Source of the DNA: a virus
DNA: 33,957 bases
Virus record (IMG/VR): IMGVR_UViG_3300042898_000282
Span: 1 to 33,957 of that record
Direction: 5' to 3' (one strand)
In this document: one piece after another, positions 7,982 to 15,568 of the stretch
Position numbering within the stretch: the first letter of the stretch is position 1
Layout: every line of letters begins with the position of its first letter
Position numbers and translations under genes: made by a program
The notes under the pieces: model-generated
What the model saw: the letters and a program-made list of their open reading frames with translations, nothing else
Told to the model about the DNA's origin: nothing
The model's database searches: none

Positions 7982-8383
7982 TTACTCTTTGTAGTTAAGT
8001 GGTTGAGTATCTTGAGGTGGCGCATCAGGCACATATATTCTAATCCATGGTGCAGTTTTTACAGCGTATACGGATTGATTTTCTATATGAGATTTAATAG
8101 TGTTTTGCATTGATAGTATATCAAACTCTGATAAAGTGGCATTCACCCATTCTAAAGCAGTATCACGACTAATGTCATTAAAATCTATAATGTTATCACC
8201 ATTAATATCTTCTACGTTCTTTAATACTGTAGCAGCACGAGTGATACCATGCGCATATCCAAATCCATCAATCACTGTAGATCCAGAATATGTATACTCT
8301 ATAGCTACTACTACGTCGGTCATTTCATTAACTTTTCTTAGTGTATGCAAATTACCAAGATGCATTTCATATTTTATTTCCAT
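7982..8383 (-). CDS. Small conserved phage protein, paralogue of the 135-aa gene, with EF-loop-like motif
   Basis: A 133-aa protein with no named function that I can assign. It resembles the 135-aa protein encoded at 10295-10702: both start with a short segment around a T/K-V-x-x-M motif, have a V-x-x-x-x-Y-x-x-S/T-G or T beta segment, then an ISRDTALEWVNATL or LLTEETVVEWIKASI helix, and end in a proline-rich tail. Small proteins of this kind are common beside fibre genes in environmental phages. Residues about 73-84 read DINGDNIIDFND, which fits a calcium EF loop (D at 1, 5, 9, 12 and N at 3). It has a good ribosome-binding site (AAGGAA, 6 bases before ATG). It is sandwiched between the 626-aa protein and gp13. 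Confidence 0.75.
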   Translation of the reverse strand: MEIKYEMHLGNLHTLRKVNEMTDVVVAIEYTYSGSTVIDGFGYAHGITRAATVLKNVEDINGDNIIDFNDISRDTALEWVNATLSEFDILSMQNTIKSHIENQSVYAVKTAPWIRIYVPDAPPQDTQPLNYKE

Positions 8384-8391
8384 ATGTTTCC

Positions 8392-10272
8392 TTAATAAAA
8401 ATCATTATTATTTGTTGCGCCAACTTGATTTGCAATATACGTTCCATTCAGTGGCACTATAGTATTTTTAGCAACTGATCCAAGTCCAGCGTACATTTGC
8501 GTAGATAAATTTGCTTTGATAGGAGGAACTCCTTTAACACCAGGTAATACCCATTGATTATCCCACGCATATCCCCATCTACTTCTGTTTGGTATTAAAA
8601 AATTTCCTGACACAAATGATGCTATAGAACCATCAGTATTAGCATTTTCTACTAATAAGACAAGTATTCTTTGATAAGAAAGAGTAGTATCTGTGTCATT
8701 AACTTGCGCCCGCCCGGTGATGAAACTACGCAATTCAGTAATATCTGTTTGATCAAAAGCGCCATCGACGTTGACGTCTTTAAAAGAAAACGTTGGCGAA
8801 GATTTACCACCAGTACTGTAAGTCTGATTTAAAAGTGCTTGTACTCTTGCTTCAGTTTGTGGTACTGGTCCAGGATTATTTAGTATATTTTGCATTGCTG
8901 TTATAACTCCGATTCCTAATGTATACCCTTGAGCATTAGGAGTAGGAGTTAAGAAATAATCATAGTAGTTAATAGGAAAATTTGTGTTACTACCATAATA
9001 AAAATAAGTATAATTTGAAGCAGGATCAAGTTTAGCGTTTATGTGTGATATTGTCGCGTTACTAGTTCTCCATTCAGTTTGTGGAGGACCCATTTGTGTC
9101 ATAGTTGAGAACACAGTTGCTCCGCCTGGAGCATATTTAAACCATGTCAATCCATTGTTTTCAGAGTACCAACTCTGTTCACACCAGTTAGCTTTAGCTC
9201 CTAAAGTTATACTCTCTGACGCAATCCAAGGATATGGACCGCATTTAGCACCTTGCGATACATAGCGATTATTGCGTATAGTCCTATCATTAACTAGAGA
9301 AATTGAAAATCTTTGAGAAGCTCCAGCTTTATATAACGATATTCTATAACTAGCATCAGCGAATTTGTTAGAATAATGACTGCAATATACTACGACACTA
9401 TAATAATAATGAGTTACGCCATTGTCCACCCAACTTTTATTATAATCCCAAAGCGCATGCGTGCTTGCATTTTGCCTAGAACCTCCCATATATTTTACGC
9501 GTATTTTTTGCATACTGCTCCACGGAATGTTTGTGACAATTCCGTCATTGTACGCCTTCAATGGGAAACTATATAAGTTTCCAAATGCAGAATAATCACC
9601 ACTCTGCGATGAAACTACGTATTTATAATTGTCGTAACCACTTTGTCCAGGGCCTGCACTCTGAGGTTGATACACATTATTAGTATCAATATAGCCAAGT
9701 ATTTCTATAGTAGGATTAAAGTCAGCAGTACCAGTATATCTAAATCTTACAAAGCCATTATAGTTTTCGCATACAATAGAATTTGAGTTAAAATTACCTG
9801 GAAAATAGTCTACATAACTGCCAGCCGCACCACCAGTTACTGCATACCAAGATGGCAGCCCATACCATGTCTCGAAATATCCATTTGCTGTATTAACTTT
9901 TCCAGGTTCAAACCAAAGATCGCCGTGATGTGCAACAATTCCATTGTTAAGAGCATTAGCGTCTATAGTACTTGCGTTAGTCGCAGTAAATAACATCATT
10001 CCGTTAGTATTTAAATGCCATTGGTTATACGTAGCACCATTCCAACCCCAATCAAATCCTATTGGTACTGGGGTTGTAGAATACGTATCATCAAATTGGC
10101 CCGCGTACATAGTTAAAAGTGATGTTTTATTATTCCACTTGTCACCGCCATATGCCACGTCACGCGGATAACGATAGATGTATCCGCTTACAGCAGGAAC
10201 GTTATCATTGTCAACCTGTGATGGAAGCGAATATCCATGCTTCTGATAATTGCCGACTATTTCGAAAGACAT
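8392..10272 (-). CDS. Large structural or adhesin protein of unknown family with a dockerin-like calcium loop
   Basis: A 626-aa protein I do not recognise as a whole. The N-terminal 350 residues are rich in aromatic residues, Gly and Asn, with beta-sheet character (PIGFDWGWNGATYNQWHLNT, NGIVAHHGDLWF, VRFRYTGTADFNPTIEILGY), reminiscent of lectin or nidogen-like beta sandwiches; this is an impression, not an assignment. Four cysteines occur (168, 297, 344, 364). Residues 499-510 read DVNVDGAFDQTD followed by helix ITELRSFITG, which closely fits a single dockerin type I repeat (calcium ligands D499, N501, D503, D507, D510). The last 70 residues hold WGYAWDNQWVLPGVKG. A late-promoter candidate precedes it. 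In T4 the gene before gp13 is wac (whisker), so an appendage or adhesin role is plausible by position only. Confidence 0.65.
   Translation of the reverse strand: MSFEIVGNYQKHGYSLPSQVDNDNVPAVSGYIYRYPRDVAYGGDKWNNKTSLLTMYAGQFDDTYSTTPVPIGFDWGWNGATYNQWHLNTNGMMLFTATNASTIDANALNNGIVAHHGDLWFEPGKVNTANGYFETWYGLPSWYAVTGGAAGSYVDYFPGNFNSNSIVCENYNGFVRFRYTGTADFNPTIEILGYIDTNNVYQPQSAGPGQSGYDNYKYVVSSQSGDYSAFGNLYSFPLKAYNDGIVTNIPWSSMQKIRVKYMGGSRQNASTHALWDYNKSWVDNGVTHYYYSVVVYCSHYSNKFADASYRISLYKAGASQRFSISLVNDRTIRNNRYVSQGAKCGPYPWIASESITLGAKANWCEQSWYSENNGLTWFKYAPGGATVFSTMTQMGPPQTEWRTSNATISHINAKLDPASNYTYFYYGSNTNFPINYYDYFLTPTPNAQGYTLGIGVITAMQNILNNPGPVPQTEARVQALLNQTYSTGGKSSPTFSFKDVNVDGAFDQTDITELRSFITGRAQVNDTDTTLSYQRILVLLVENANTDGSIASFVSGNFLIPNRSRWGYAWDNQWVLPGVKGVPPIKANLSTQMYAGLGSVAKNTIVPLNGTYIANQVGATNNNDFY
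8743..8778 (-). other. Dockerin-like EF calcium loop (residues 499-510 of the 626-aa protein)
   Basis: The twelve-residue loop DVNVDGAFDQTD has ligand residues at positions 1, 3, 5, 9 and 12 exactly as in dockerin type I loops, with Gly at position 6, and is followed by a short amphipathic helix (ITELRSFITG). Only one copy is evident; classical dockerins have two. Confidence 0.7.
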
Positions 10273-10294
10273 CTGTGAACCCTATGTTATTCTA

Positions 10295-10702
10295 TTATTT
10301 ATTATCGGGATTTGACACGGGTTCCACGTGCTGTTCTTCGGTTGGTTCAACTTCTTCTACTGCATTCCAAGGTAACTCTATATCCACGACAGATGGAGCG
10401 TATTGTGCATCAATTTGTCGTGCAATAATTTCTGCCATGTGCAGTTCTAAATGTGTAGGTATTGATGCTTTGATCCATTCCACTACAGTCTCTTCTGTTA
10501 ATAGACTAAGAGGAATAAATTCAGAATCTTCTTTAAGAGTAAATGGCGTAGCACCTTTAAACGTGCCTGACTTTCCATTGATATCAGTACTAGTCTTTGT
10601 CCAATACGTTTGAACAATCACTCCAGATTTGTCACCTATTTCAGATGACTTCATTCCTGTTACTTTCCAAACGTGTTCTAAATCATTAATAAAATTGCTC
10701 AT
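10295..10702 (-). CDS. Small conserved phage protein (paralogue of the 133-aa gene)
   Basis: A 135-aa protein, start MSNFINDLEHVWKVTGMKSS. It has a VQTYWTKTSTDINGKSGTF segment, a conserved LLTEETVVEWIKASI helix, and an acidic Pro/Glu-rich C-terminal tail (AVEEVEPTEEQHVEPVSNPD). Proteins with this VTQTxWxKT... LTEExVxxWI pattern are widespread next to tail-fibre genes in environmental phages, and their function is unknown. They might be fibre assembly factors or minor virion parts (inference). The ATG lies just after the stop of the preceding S74 fibre, whose last codons contain the ribosome-binding site AAGGAA, so the two are probably co-translated. The 133-aa gene at 7982-8383 is a diverged relative. 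Confidence 0.78.
   Translation of the reverse strand: MSNFINDLEHVWKVTGMKSSEIGDKSGVIVQTYWTKTSTDINGKSGTFKGATPFTLKEDSEFIPLSLLTEETVVEWIKASIPTHLELHMAEIIARQIDAQYAPSVVDIELPWNAVEEVEPTEEQHVEPVSNPDNK
10296..10303 (-). promoter_or_regulatory. Late promoter candidate for the 626-aa gene (AATAAATA)
   Basis: The minus strand reads GATAATAAATAATAG, overlapping the end of the 135-aa gene (its stop TAA is inside the element). One mismatch from TATAAATA. The start codon is 24 bases downstream with an AGGG ribosome-binding site between. It would drive the 626-aa gene and possibly the whole neck-gp15-gp17 unit, for which no other promoter-like site is seen. Confidence 0.6.
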
Positions 10703-10703
10703 A

Positions 10704-12719
10704 TTATTCCTTACTCAATAGTGACTGCACTAATGCTTCTAGCTTTTCAATTCTTGCACGAAGTTCTACGTTATCTTTTGCAAGTTCTACTGCAGATGCA
10801 AGAGACGCTCCACCATAATTAACAGACAATGTCTGCATATCATCTTTAGCTGTCATAATTGCGTGTGGTAATAGTTTCTGTAGCGACTGCGCTGAGACAC
10901 CGACTTGTGTTGAGTCTTCTTCATCAGTACGATCGTAAATACCAACTTTAACTTGAGCTAAGCGAGCAACAAAATTTTCTGGCATATCGCGCCAGTTAGT
11001 CTTTAGGCGTTCATCTGAGAACGCAGTGATATTACCTGATGCTACGATAGAGTTTGAGATAGCGCATTTAAATACGCCATTATTGATAACTAGAAGTCCG
11101 TGGTCAGTTAAGTTACCTGCAGCACCACCAGCGTTAGGATGCGACCATGCTAGTCCATATAAATTACCAGTAGTAGTTCCATTATCAGCAAGTTTGTATG
11201 AATCACCCATAGCAAACACACCTTGATAGCGATATGAATCATAGAGTCCTACAACACCTCTACCACATGCTGTGTCGATATAAAAGTTACCAGCAGCTCG
11301 AGTAGCTGTTGCAGCATTACCAGAACAAGATCCTGATGAACCGCTAACAGTAGTTACTATTGAAGAATAATTAGATTCGTCTACTACCCGACGCCATGCT
11401 TGCCAAGTACCACTGTTCTTACCACGTATTGCAATTTGGCCTGTTCTAAAATCACCGTAAATTTGATGAATCCAACTAGATGAATGTGCTGATGAATATA
11501 AACCGCCATCAGTTTGACCAAATAGACTTACAGAAGTATTATAGCCAATTTGATTTTGTGTAACGTCATTTGGATTAATAGGAACTGAATCTTTGTTGAG
11601 TGTAAGACCTGCAACAGATGTTGATGCTCCTGCAATGCTCATCGTCTGACCAGAAATGAAAGTTGCTACCTTTGCGGCTGAAGCAGAACGAAGATAATTA
11701 TCTCCAAACTTTCCCATAATATAGGTCAATGTTGCTGTAGTTGTGTCGTCAGTCGAGTTGAAGTAGCTATTGAATATGTATCCATTTGCATCTGCTACAA
11801 CAACACGGTTTGCTGTACCAGATGAGGCAGATGGCGTAAATCCACCAACAGTGCCGGCATTACCACTAACAGATGTTTGATCACCAGTGTTTGTGCCACT
11901 AGTAGATCCAGAGATATTGTTTGCATACCAGTTACCGGAATTATCACAATACGCACCCCAACCATTGCTACTATTTAAGAAACCAATCTGATTGCTGTTA
12001 CAGTGAATACGGCGTGTCGTATTGTCGGTGTCAGTCATATAAATGTTAGATGACGAACCATTACCTACTGTAATATCACCAGCCGTTTGCAGAGAACTTA
12101 TGAAAGAACCACCATTTGGATTTACATAATATCCGCTGTCGTTGCTATCATAAAACATAGATGCACGCATATCGCCAGTACTATATAGCGAAATATTATT
12201 TCTTATACGAAGATAAGAGCCATCTATCATATGTAAACCAGAACCCCAACCAAAACCAATTTCTTCGTCTTTTAAGAACGTGCCAGTGCCACGACCAAAG
12301 TTGATAGAATCGTTGTTTCCAAGTAGTTGAATAGATCCATTAACGTATAACTTGTTATTAGTCATACTGCCTACTAGTGGAGAATTGTCACTAGCAATAT
12401 AAGCAAAGTCTGCAGTTCCAATACCAACTAAACCATTATACTGAGCAAGCTTTACGACACCAGTATCAAGTACTTCTATAGAAGGAATACCCGAAACGTC
12501 GTTAGCACTAAAGATAGTACCTGACATTGAGTTGGTAATACTGAATAACTGTCCAGCAGAACCTTCAAAACTCAGCGTACCTGAGTTAGTAGGATAGGCC
12601 TGAAGAGTAATGTTTTGCGCTGCAGACGAAGCGTCAGCTCCCGAGAATATAATCCGCGGATCAGCTGTTGTCGAACCTATGTTCGGCGTAATTACTATGT
12701 TCTTATCTGAGTGTGCCAT
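10704..12719 (-). CDS. Tail fibre protein with C-terminal S74 intramolecular chaperone domain
   Basis: A 671-aa protein. The N-terminus (MAHSDKNIVITPNIGSTTAD, PRIIFSGADASSAAQNITL) leads into beta-repeat fibre sequence, with a segment around IHQIYGDFRTGQIAIRGKNS, WQAWRRVVDESNY that is common before fibre tips. The last 104 residues form a peptidase S74 domain beginning SDERLKTNW. The catalytic pair of the family is present: Ser568 and Lys573. In characterised S74 proteins this domain trimerises, folds the fibre and then cuts itself off just before the Ser. The very C-terminus is a coiled coil (VELAKDNVELRARIEKLEALVQ). It starts with a TAGGAC ribosome-binding site and has its own late-promoter candidate. 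Confidence 0.88.
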   Translation of the reverse strand: MAHSDKNIVITPNIGSTTADPRIIFSGADASSAAQNITLQAYPTNSGTLSFEGSAGQLFSITNSMSGTIFSANDVSGIPSIEVLDTGVVKLAQYNGLVGIGTADFAYIASDNSPLVGSMTNNKLYVNGSIQLLGNNDSINFGRGTGTFLKDEEIGFGWGSGLHMIDGSYLRIRNNISLYSTGDMRASMFYDSNDSGYYVNPNGGSFISSLQTAGDITVGNGSSSNIYMTDTDNTTRRIHCNSNQIGFLNSSNGWGAYCDNSGNWYANNISGSTSGTNTGDQTSVSGNAGTVGGFTPSASSGTANRVVVADANGYIFNSYFNSTDDTTTATLTYIMGKFGDNYLRSASAAKVATFISGQTMSIAGASTSVAGLTLNKDSVPINPNDVTQNQIGYNTSVSLFGQTDGGLYSSAHSSSWIHQIYGDFRTGQIAIRGKNSGTWQAWRRVVDESNYSSIVTTVSGSSGSCSGNAATATRAAGNFYIDTACGRGVVGLYDSYRYQGVFAMGDSYKLADNGTTTGNLYGLAWSHPNAGGAAGNLTDHGLLVINNGVFKCAISNSIVASGNITAFSDERLKTNWRDMPENFVARLAQVKVGIYDRTDEEDSTQVGVSAQSLQKLLPHAIMTAKDDMQTLSVNYGGASLASAVELAKDNVELRARIEKLEALVQSLLSKE

Positions 12720-12743
12720 TTAATGTCCTATGACTTTATTCTA

Positions 12744-12751
12744 TATTTATT
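12744..12751 (-). promoter_or_regulatory. Late promoter candidate for the 671-aa fibre (AATAAATA)
   Basis: The minus strand reads TAATAAATATAG, whose first TAA is the stop codon of the 812-aa gene. The same 12-base string occurs before the 628-aa fibre. One mismatch from TATAAATA; 25 bases upstream of the ATG. Confidence 0.68.
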
Positions 12752-15188
12752 AGATTCCAAGTCGTCCACGGAACGAATAGAAGAGTTGTGCTGACTCTGC
12801 AGCGCTAAGAGTTTTATTGAAAACATATATAGCAACCACAGTGCCATTACTTAATTGCCAACCAGAAGGATATCCAAACCAAGATGTCGAATCGAAATTT
12901 CCATTTGCAAGGTCTACGTTCTTAGCTTCCCACATATGATACGCACCATTTTTGTAATTGACAGGACTGTCCGGTCTTACAACTGTAGCGAGGTCTACAA
13001 AGTTAGTAGGTGATCCGGCGCCACCATGATAATAGTTATTAGACGAAGAAGCACTTACATAAAAACTAGTGGTATTCCCTTGCACCCATAGTTCTTGGGT
13101 ATCTGTAGTTTTATATAGCATTACAATACTACAATTCGAACTAGCACCTTTAAGTCTTCCACTTCGCGTAAATGAAATTGAATCATTGAATGTGAATGCG
13201 CCAGGTGTAAATGCTGGACTTCCAACAATATTATAGTCGTTACCCATAGGACTCAAGTCTGCAATACCATATTGTTTCACCTGAAGATCTTCTAACCATA
13301 TTTGATTATTCTGATATTCATATCCATGAACATAGAATGATGTAGCAGTAGAGTCAGTAGTAAATATAGCCCAAGCTAAATAGTATCCGTTGCCTATGTC
13401 AATCTGTTGCCCAGAGGTGTACTTTCCACTTTCAGAAGTTTGCGATCCGCCAGAGTTTTGTTGACGAACATAAAACAAGTTAACTGATGGGGTATTGACA
13501 TACTTAATTTTAGCACTAATAATATACTGAGTGCTTGATAAACATGGCATTTGACCACGAGCACTATACCACCAGTTGACGCCACCACCGTTTGCTGCAG
13601 TGATGTTTAAATAAACACCTTTACCATTTCTACCAGTCTGTGGAGTATATGCCACAGATGTTCCAGTTAAACCATTCCAGTTTCCAAATGTAGGAAGAAT
13701 GCCTTGAGCACGCTCTTCGCCAATACCACCCCATGATTTTCTATTTCCTGCGTCAAGACCAAGAATCATTGAAGAATTTGTGAACGTGCCTTGATTAGTA
13801 GATGAGTATGATCCAGATGATCTAGGATATCTTATAATGACTACGCCAGATCCACCATTACCACCTTTATTATTTAAGTTGTAGTGAGATCCGCCACCGC
13901 CACCTCCACCAGTATTTGCGCCAGCATCTCCGCCTGGAGCTCCTTGATAGTTTGCGTAACCATCAGCGCCTCTATAACCATCTTTATATCCAGCACCACC
14001 TGCAGCGCCTGAACCTGCGCCACCGCCCCAAGGAGCAGAACCGCCACCGCCACCAATGCCACCAGTACCTGCAGCACCACTATGTCCAGCGCCACCGCCA
14101 CCTCCAGCCCAGTAATAATCTTGACCAAGAATTCTATTTAAAATTCCGGGACCACCGTTTCCAGGATTAACTGAACCAGCACCTCCCGCGCCTCCTCCGC
14201 CACCGGCGTAGTATTGGCCTATGCTACCAGCACCAGCATTTCCATATCCAGTTCCACCACCTGTAATATTAGTTCTTACAGCAGCGCCTCTTCCAGTATT
14301 ACCATCAGAATAGCCAGACGCTCCTCCTCCAGAACCTCCTATGCCACCATACCCGTAGTTTGGAGTATAACCGAAATATGAACTTCCACCAAGACCACCT
14401 CCATATGAAACTATACTAGACGACACTGGATAAACTTCTACATCATCTATAGTTAGAATAGCGCCAGACTGGGAATTGTATAACAATATTTCTAATATGT
14501 GTGTAGTACTTGTTGCAGTGAAACTATCATATATCGTTTTAGTTTCTGAAGTAGTAGATTGACCTGTAGAATTTATTAATCCTATTCCGCTTATTTGAAT
14601 TCTTGCATCATTAGTTATAGCACCAGATTGGGAAACAGTTGCTTTGTAATAATAAACTTGACCTACGACTGTACTAAAATAATATATGACACCTGCAGGA
14701 TTACCTGAACTAGAAACTGATCTTAGGCTATTACTATTATGGTATGATATACTTGAATTGTATCCTCCCCATCCAGCAATTCCACTTCTGAAATTTCCAT
14801 CAGATATTAAGTTTACTCCTAGTGAAGAGTTAGATCCTGGTGATGCACCTACTGTAAATTGATGACTTCCGGGTTGACCGCCAGTAGATGGCCAAGGGAA
14901 TTGGACGTTATTAAGACTATAGTATCCTATACCTGATGGTCCACCTGCTCCACCAGCACCAACTGTTACCGTAATGGGTACACCAGCAGTTACTGAGTAC
15001 GAAGTGTGAGATACTACGCCTCCGCCTCCTCCTCCGCCACCCATGTCCATACCGCCTCCACCTCCACCTCCTACAGAAAGAACTTCTACAGTTCCTGTAA
15101 ACGTAGGTGTAAACGTGCCTGATGACGTATAAACGTGGATATGATAGTCGCTATTAAGACCAGTGTTAGCACCTGCAAATACACCCAT
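12750..15188 (-). CDS. Glycine-rich adhesin with nested jelly-roll and C-terminal LamG-like domain
   Basis: An 812-aa protein with four regions. Residues 1-124 start with a beta strand (HIHVYTSSGTFTPTF) and a poly-Gly block. Residues about 125-256 look like a CBM4/9-type jelly roll (GVNLISDGNFRSGIAGW to LTIDDVEVYP). Residues 261-456 return to glycine-rich sequence ending NGGSGVVIIRYPR, the typical end of phage and bacterial glycine-rich modules. Residues 474-812 are LamG/concanavalin-like, starting MILGLDAGNRKSWGG and ending YVFNKTLSAAESAQLFYSFR, with another jelly-roll-like insert (about 495-635). In T-even phages glycine-rich adhesins sit at fibre tips and bind receptors. The ATG overlaps the preceding stop by one base (TAATG). 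Confidence 0.78.
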   Translation of the reverse strand: MGVFAGANTGLNSDYHIHVYTSSGTFTPTFTGTVEVLSVGGGGGGGMDMGGGGGGGGVVSHTSYSVTAGVPITVTVGAGGAGGPSGIGYYSLNNVQFPWPSTGGQPGSHQFTVGASPGSNSSLGVNLISDGNFRSGIAGWGGYNSSISYHNSNSLRSVSSSGNPAGVIYYFSTVVGQVYYYKATVSQSGAITNDARIQISGIGLINSTGQSTTSETKTIYDSFTATSTTHILEILLYNSQSGAILTIDDVEVYPVSSSIVSYGGGLGGSSYFGYTPNYGYGGIGGSGGGASGYSDGNTGRGAAVRTNITGGGTGYGNAGAGSIGQYYAGGGGGAGGAGSVNPGNGGPGILNRILGQDYYWAGGGGGAGHSGAAGTGGIGGGGGSAPWGGGAGSGAAGGAGYKDGYRGADGYANYQGAPGGDAGANTGGGGGGGSHYNLNNKGGNGGSGVVIIRYPRSSGSYSSTNQGTFTNSSMILGLDAGNRKSWGGIGEERAQGILPTFGNWNGLTGTSVAYTPQTGRNGKGVYLNITAANGGGVNWWYSARGQMPCLSSTQYIISAKIKYVNTPSVNLFYVRQQNSGGSQTSESGKYTSGQQIDIGNGYYLAWAIFTTDSTATSFYVHGYEYQNNQIWLEDLQVKQYGIADLSPMGNDYNIVGSPAFTPGAFTFNDSISFTRSGRLKGASSNCSIVMLYKTTDTQELWVQGNTTSFYVSASSSNNYYHGGAGSPTNFVDLATVVRPDSPVNYKNGAYHMWEAKNVDLANGNFDSTSWFGYPSGWQLSNGTVVAIYVFNKTLSAAESAQLFYSFRGRLGI
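14421..14816 (-). other. Jelly-roll (CBM4/9-like) module nested in glycine-rich domain
   Basis: Residues about 125-256 of the 812-aa protein interrupt two glycine-rich halves. The start (NLISDGNFRSGIAGWGGYNS) and end (SGAILTIDDVEVYPV) are those of carbohydrate-binding jelly rolls of the CBM4/9 type. Glycine content drops sharply inside the module. Confidence 0.6.
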
Positions 15189-15559
15189 TACATATCTCCT
15201 ACTGGAAGAATGGATACGGTTTCAAGCCATGATACTGTTTCTTCATCCCATACATAGTACTTGTCATCTTCTGGTCTTGGGAATGGTGGCATCCACATAC
15301 AAGTATCTTCTTGAAGAATCCAACTATTGAATAATTTTGGAGGAATGAATGCATCACGAACTGGATCGTATGAATATCCAATGCCAGCGTAATTCTTTCT
15401 AAATGGTTGGCCACCACCAAGATGAACTCCACTCTGAGTATTATAAGATGTCTGAACCCAAGTGGAAGGATCTCCTACAGCACCAGAATTAATGAAGTCT
15501 TGTTCTGCAACAATAACTTGCGTGACTATTCCGTTTTCAACTTTTGCAAAATGTGACAT
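15188..15559 (-). CDS. Conserved small phage protein of unknown function (MSHFAKVENGIV type)
   Basis: A 123-aa protein of a family I recognise from many environmental phages but which has no known function. Conserved elements are MSHFAKVENGIVTQVIVAEQ at the N-terminus, then WVQTSYNT, FRKNYAGIGYSYDPVRDAFIPPK and the tryptophan-rich C-terminal half (FNSWILQEDTCMWMPPFPRP, YYVWDEETVSWLE). No signal peptide or membrane segment is present. It has a good ribosome-binding site (AGAGGAAA, 4 bases before ATG). It lies between two LamG proteins in the lectin cassette, so a virion or fibre-assembly role is plausible (inference). Confidence 0.8.
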   Translation of the reverse strand: MSHFAKVENGIVTQVIVAEQDFINSGAVGDPSTWVQTSYNTQSGVHLGGGQPFRKNYAGIGYSYDPVRDAFIPPKLFNSWILQEDTCMWMPPFPRPEDDKYYVWDEETVSWLETVSILPVGDM

Positions 15560-15568
15560 CGTTTCCTC

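Noticed and set aside
13916-14170. Plus-strand ORF rich in His, Arg and Gln
   Set aside because: It is the complement of the glycine-rich GGN codons of the 812-aa adhesin. It has no ribosome-binding site and no protein-like pattern of its own.
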